Below are positions 62,670 through 64,000 of a stretch of 64,000 bases of DNA, piece after piece. Origin of the DNA: CAWKAV01 sp963847735 (lineage in GTDB: Bacteria > Desulfobacterota > Desulfuromonadia > Desulfuromonadales > BM103); NCBI GenBank assembly GCA_963847735.1, contig CAWKAV010000017.1:1-64000 (forward strand). The letters are read 5' to 3'. Made by a program: the position numbers and the translations under genes. Under the pieces are notes generated by a model. The model had not been told where the DNA came from, made no database searches, and was given only the letters and a program-made list of their open reading frames with translations. Position 1 is the first letter of the stretch. The number at the start of each line of letters is the position of its first letter.

Positions 62670-64000
62670 TCAGCTCATTGGTAAATTTGCAAGCAGGTCT
62701 GTCAGTTGCTGCCGGACGATTTCTTCCGACTCAACAGTCAGTCTTTTTTCCAACAGGGGCCTGGCTCCCACGCCAAATACTTCCACGGCATTTCTGGCTA
62801 TTTGTGCGCGAACCGCCCAGAAAGGATGATTAATCAATCGCTCCGCGTGAGCATCAATCCAGTCGCCAGTTCCATAGTGGGTCAATAGGTTCATGGCCGC
62901 GCTCACTACTTCCTCATCGGGATGATCCAGCGCGTGTATCATTTGGGGACTGGCGTCGACCCCGGCGAGACTGGCCAGAGTTTCCAACGCCGCGATACTC
63001 ACAAGACCAACAGGGTCGGTAAGAGTTCGCTCTATCAGGGCCCTGCTGCGGTCACCGACAACTCTACCCAGGCCACGGATGGCAGATGCCCGCACCCAGA
63101 CATCATCATCCTGCAAGGCCAATTGCAAGCCATCAAGAGCATCCTCATCATTGCAATTGCCAAGGATTTCCACGACCGTCCGCCGTACTTCGGCATCCTC
63201 ATCAGTCAGGGCAAGAAGCAATGTGCTGATGTGCTCACTCACTTCATACCGTTCAAAGACTTTAACCGCAGCCCTTCTGACTTCGGCAGCAGAGTCCTTG
63301 ACAGCCATTCCCAAAGCACTCAAAACGCCGGGGGTTTCTAACTCCCTGAGGACTCTCACGGCAAACATCCTGTGCGTGGGGATACAATGGGTCAGCAATG
63401 GCTGCAAAGCTGTAAAGGTTTCGTTTGGAGACACGCTCCCGATAGTAATGAGGGCCTGCAATGCAGCCTCCTGAATTTCATTGGAGGGGTTTTGCAGACA
63501 CTCGACCAGGTCCGGCAATATTTCCACGGAACCGATTTTGCCGAGAGCATAGGCCGACATGCGCACCAATTGCGGGTCAGTATCATGCAACCCCTGTTGC
63601 AGCAGCGGCATACTTTCCATGCAGCCAGACTCGCCCAGCACATAGGCAAGGTACGCGCGACGATTCCCATCAACAAAAGGCCATGTATCGAGCAGAACTT
63701 TTGGGTTGGCATGACCTATATCAACAAGTGCCGTGATCGTTTCCTGTTGCAAGGATTCATATTCGAGCAACCGCAAGAGAGGTTCAACAGCATCGGCAGC
63801 GCCAAGCCAACCCAGGATTCTGATCGCGGCAAGTTTAAGCTGATCGTTGAATTCTTCATCGAGATATCGGGAAACAGCAGTAGCAACAGGTCCTTTTTCG
63901 GATCCTGAAAGCTGTTGTACAACCTGCTCTGGATGTCGTTTGTAAATCTCCGTTAGCGCAAAAACCGCCGCTTCGCGTACATTCCGCATCGGGTCCGTCA
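62670..64000 (-). CDS. HEAT-repeat protein, 5' end outside window
   Basis: At least 443 residues made of consecutive HEAT/PBS-lyase-like repeats of about 31 residues, with patterns such as VREAAVFAL, QLKLAAIRILGWLGAADAVEPLLRLL, PLLQQGLHDTDPQLVRMSAYALGKIG (in parts) and AEVRRTVVEILGNCND. The frame continues upstream to the window edge (TDP before the methionine at 63989). HEAT proteins in chemosensory operons are thought to act as scaffolds. It is followed closely by cheR, so it belongs to the same transcript. Confidence 0.88.
   Translation of the reverse strand, partial: TDPMRNVREAAVFALTEIYKRHPEQVVQQLSGSEKGPVATAVSRYLDEEFNDQLKLAAIRILGWLGAADAVEPLLRLLEYESLQQETITALVDIGHANPKVLLDTWPFVDGNRRAYLAYVLGESGCMESMPLLQQGLHDTDPQLVRMSAYALGKIGSVEILPDLVECLQNPSNEIQEAALQALITIGSVSPNETFTALQPLLTHCIPTHRMFAVRVLRELETPGVLSALGMAVKDSAAEVRRAAVKVFERYEVSEHISTLLLALTDEDAEVRRTVVEILGNCNDEDALDGLQLALQDDDVWVRASAIRGLGRVVGDRSRALIERTLTDPVGLVSIAALETLASLAGVDASPQMIHALDHPDEEVVSAAMNLLTHYGTGDWIDAHAERLINHPFWAVRAQIARNAVEVFGVGARPLLEKRLTVESEEIVRQQLTDLLANLPMS

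Noticed and set aside
1..64000. CRISPR arrays, tRNA and rRNA genes
   Set aside because: No regularly spaced repeats and no cloverleaf or rRNA-like segment were found on either strand by eye.

Overview
The window is a stretch of bacterial chromosome. Its gene content suggests a Desulfuromonadales-type anaerobe (Geobacter/Desulfuromonas/Pelobacter relatives). The pointers are a CAACH c-type cytochrome, a HEAT-CheR-CheB-GAF-CheY signalling cluster, a PPi-type phosphofructokinase, a sulfite reductase fused to a GltD-like oxidoreductase, a FabY-type ketoacyl synthase and many short extragenic palindromes. The assignment is an inference from gene families; no rRNA or tRNA was found. The last base set (about 62.7-64.0 kb) and the first (1-1.06 kb) are genes cut by the window edges.

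Layout. 0-5 kb: the end of a cation antiporter-EIIA fusion, an acetyltransferase, a complete IS4-family element (1848-3183), a tandem universal stress protein and the first copy of a roughly 0.5 kb structured repeat. 5-10 kb: phhB, a small membrane protein, an orphan TRAP binding lipoprotein, a frameshifted M48 protease-TPR lipoprotein, a ferritin-like protein and a thiamine-binding-type protein. 10.1-15.2 kb: a sulfur assimilation operon (cysteine synthase, sulfite reductase/GltD/ferredoxin fusion, APS reductase type CysH). 15.2-20.1 kb: an aldehyde dehydrogenase facing a translationally coupled flavoprotein and TPP enzyme. 20.1-24.4 kb: cell envelope genes and a tightly overlapping LD-carboxypeptidase-SpmA-SpmB-amidotransferase operon. 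24.4-30.7 kb: lytic transglycosylase, PPi-type phosphofructokinase, LpxR-like outer membrane protein, cupin and FabY. 30.9-40.1 kb: many small single genes separated by REP-like palindromes, including a truncated pirin. 40.2-44.3 kb: a C39-like peptidase, an RLAN/ATP-grasp/GCS2 fusion ligase and an N-formylglutamate amidohydrolase, which look like a peptide- or amino-acid-ligating system. 45.6-56.5 kb: OYE-type reductase, cytochrome c, glnBA behind a sigma-54-like promoter, MGMT, murJ, rpsT, holA and lptE. 56.5-64 kb: leuS, infA and the chemosensory cluster.

A large share of the genes between 45.9 and 56.1 kb (OYE, glnA, a DUF2148 protein, an aminopeptidase, murJ, holA, lptE) are broken by one-base frameshifts. 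Since glnA, murJ, holA and lptE are normally indispensable, the simplest reading is sequence or assembly error rather than decay. Two isolated frameshifts (M48 protease, N-formylglutamate amidohydrolase) may have the same cause. In contrast, the pirin fragment and the hemolysin III remnant are real truncations.

The most interesting items are the pair of 0.5 kb non-coding repeats with palindromic ends (4.5-5.06 and 47.6-48.1 kb), the ligase/peptidase cluster at 40-44 kb, the sulfite reductase fusion with two complete sets of cluster cysteines, and the LD-carboxypeptidase/Spm operon.
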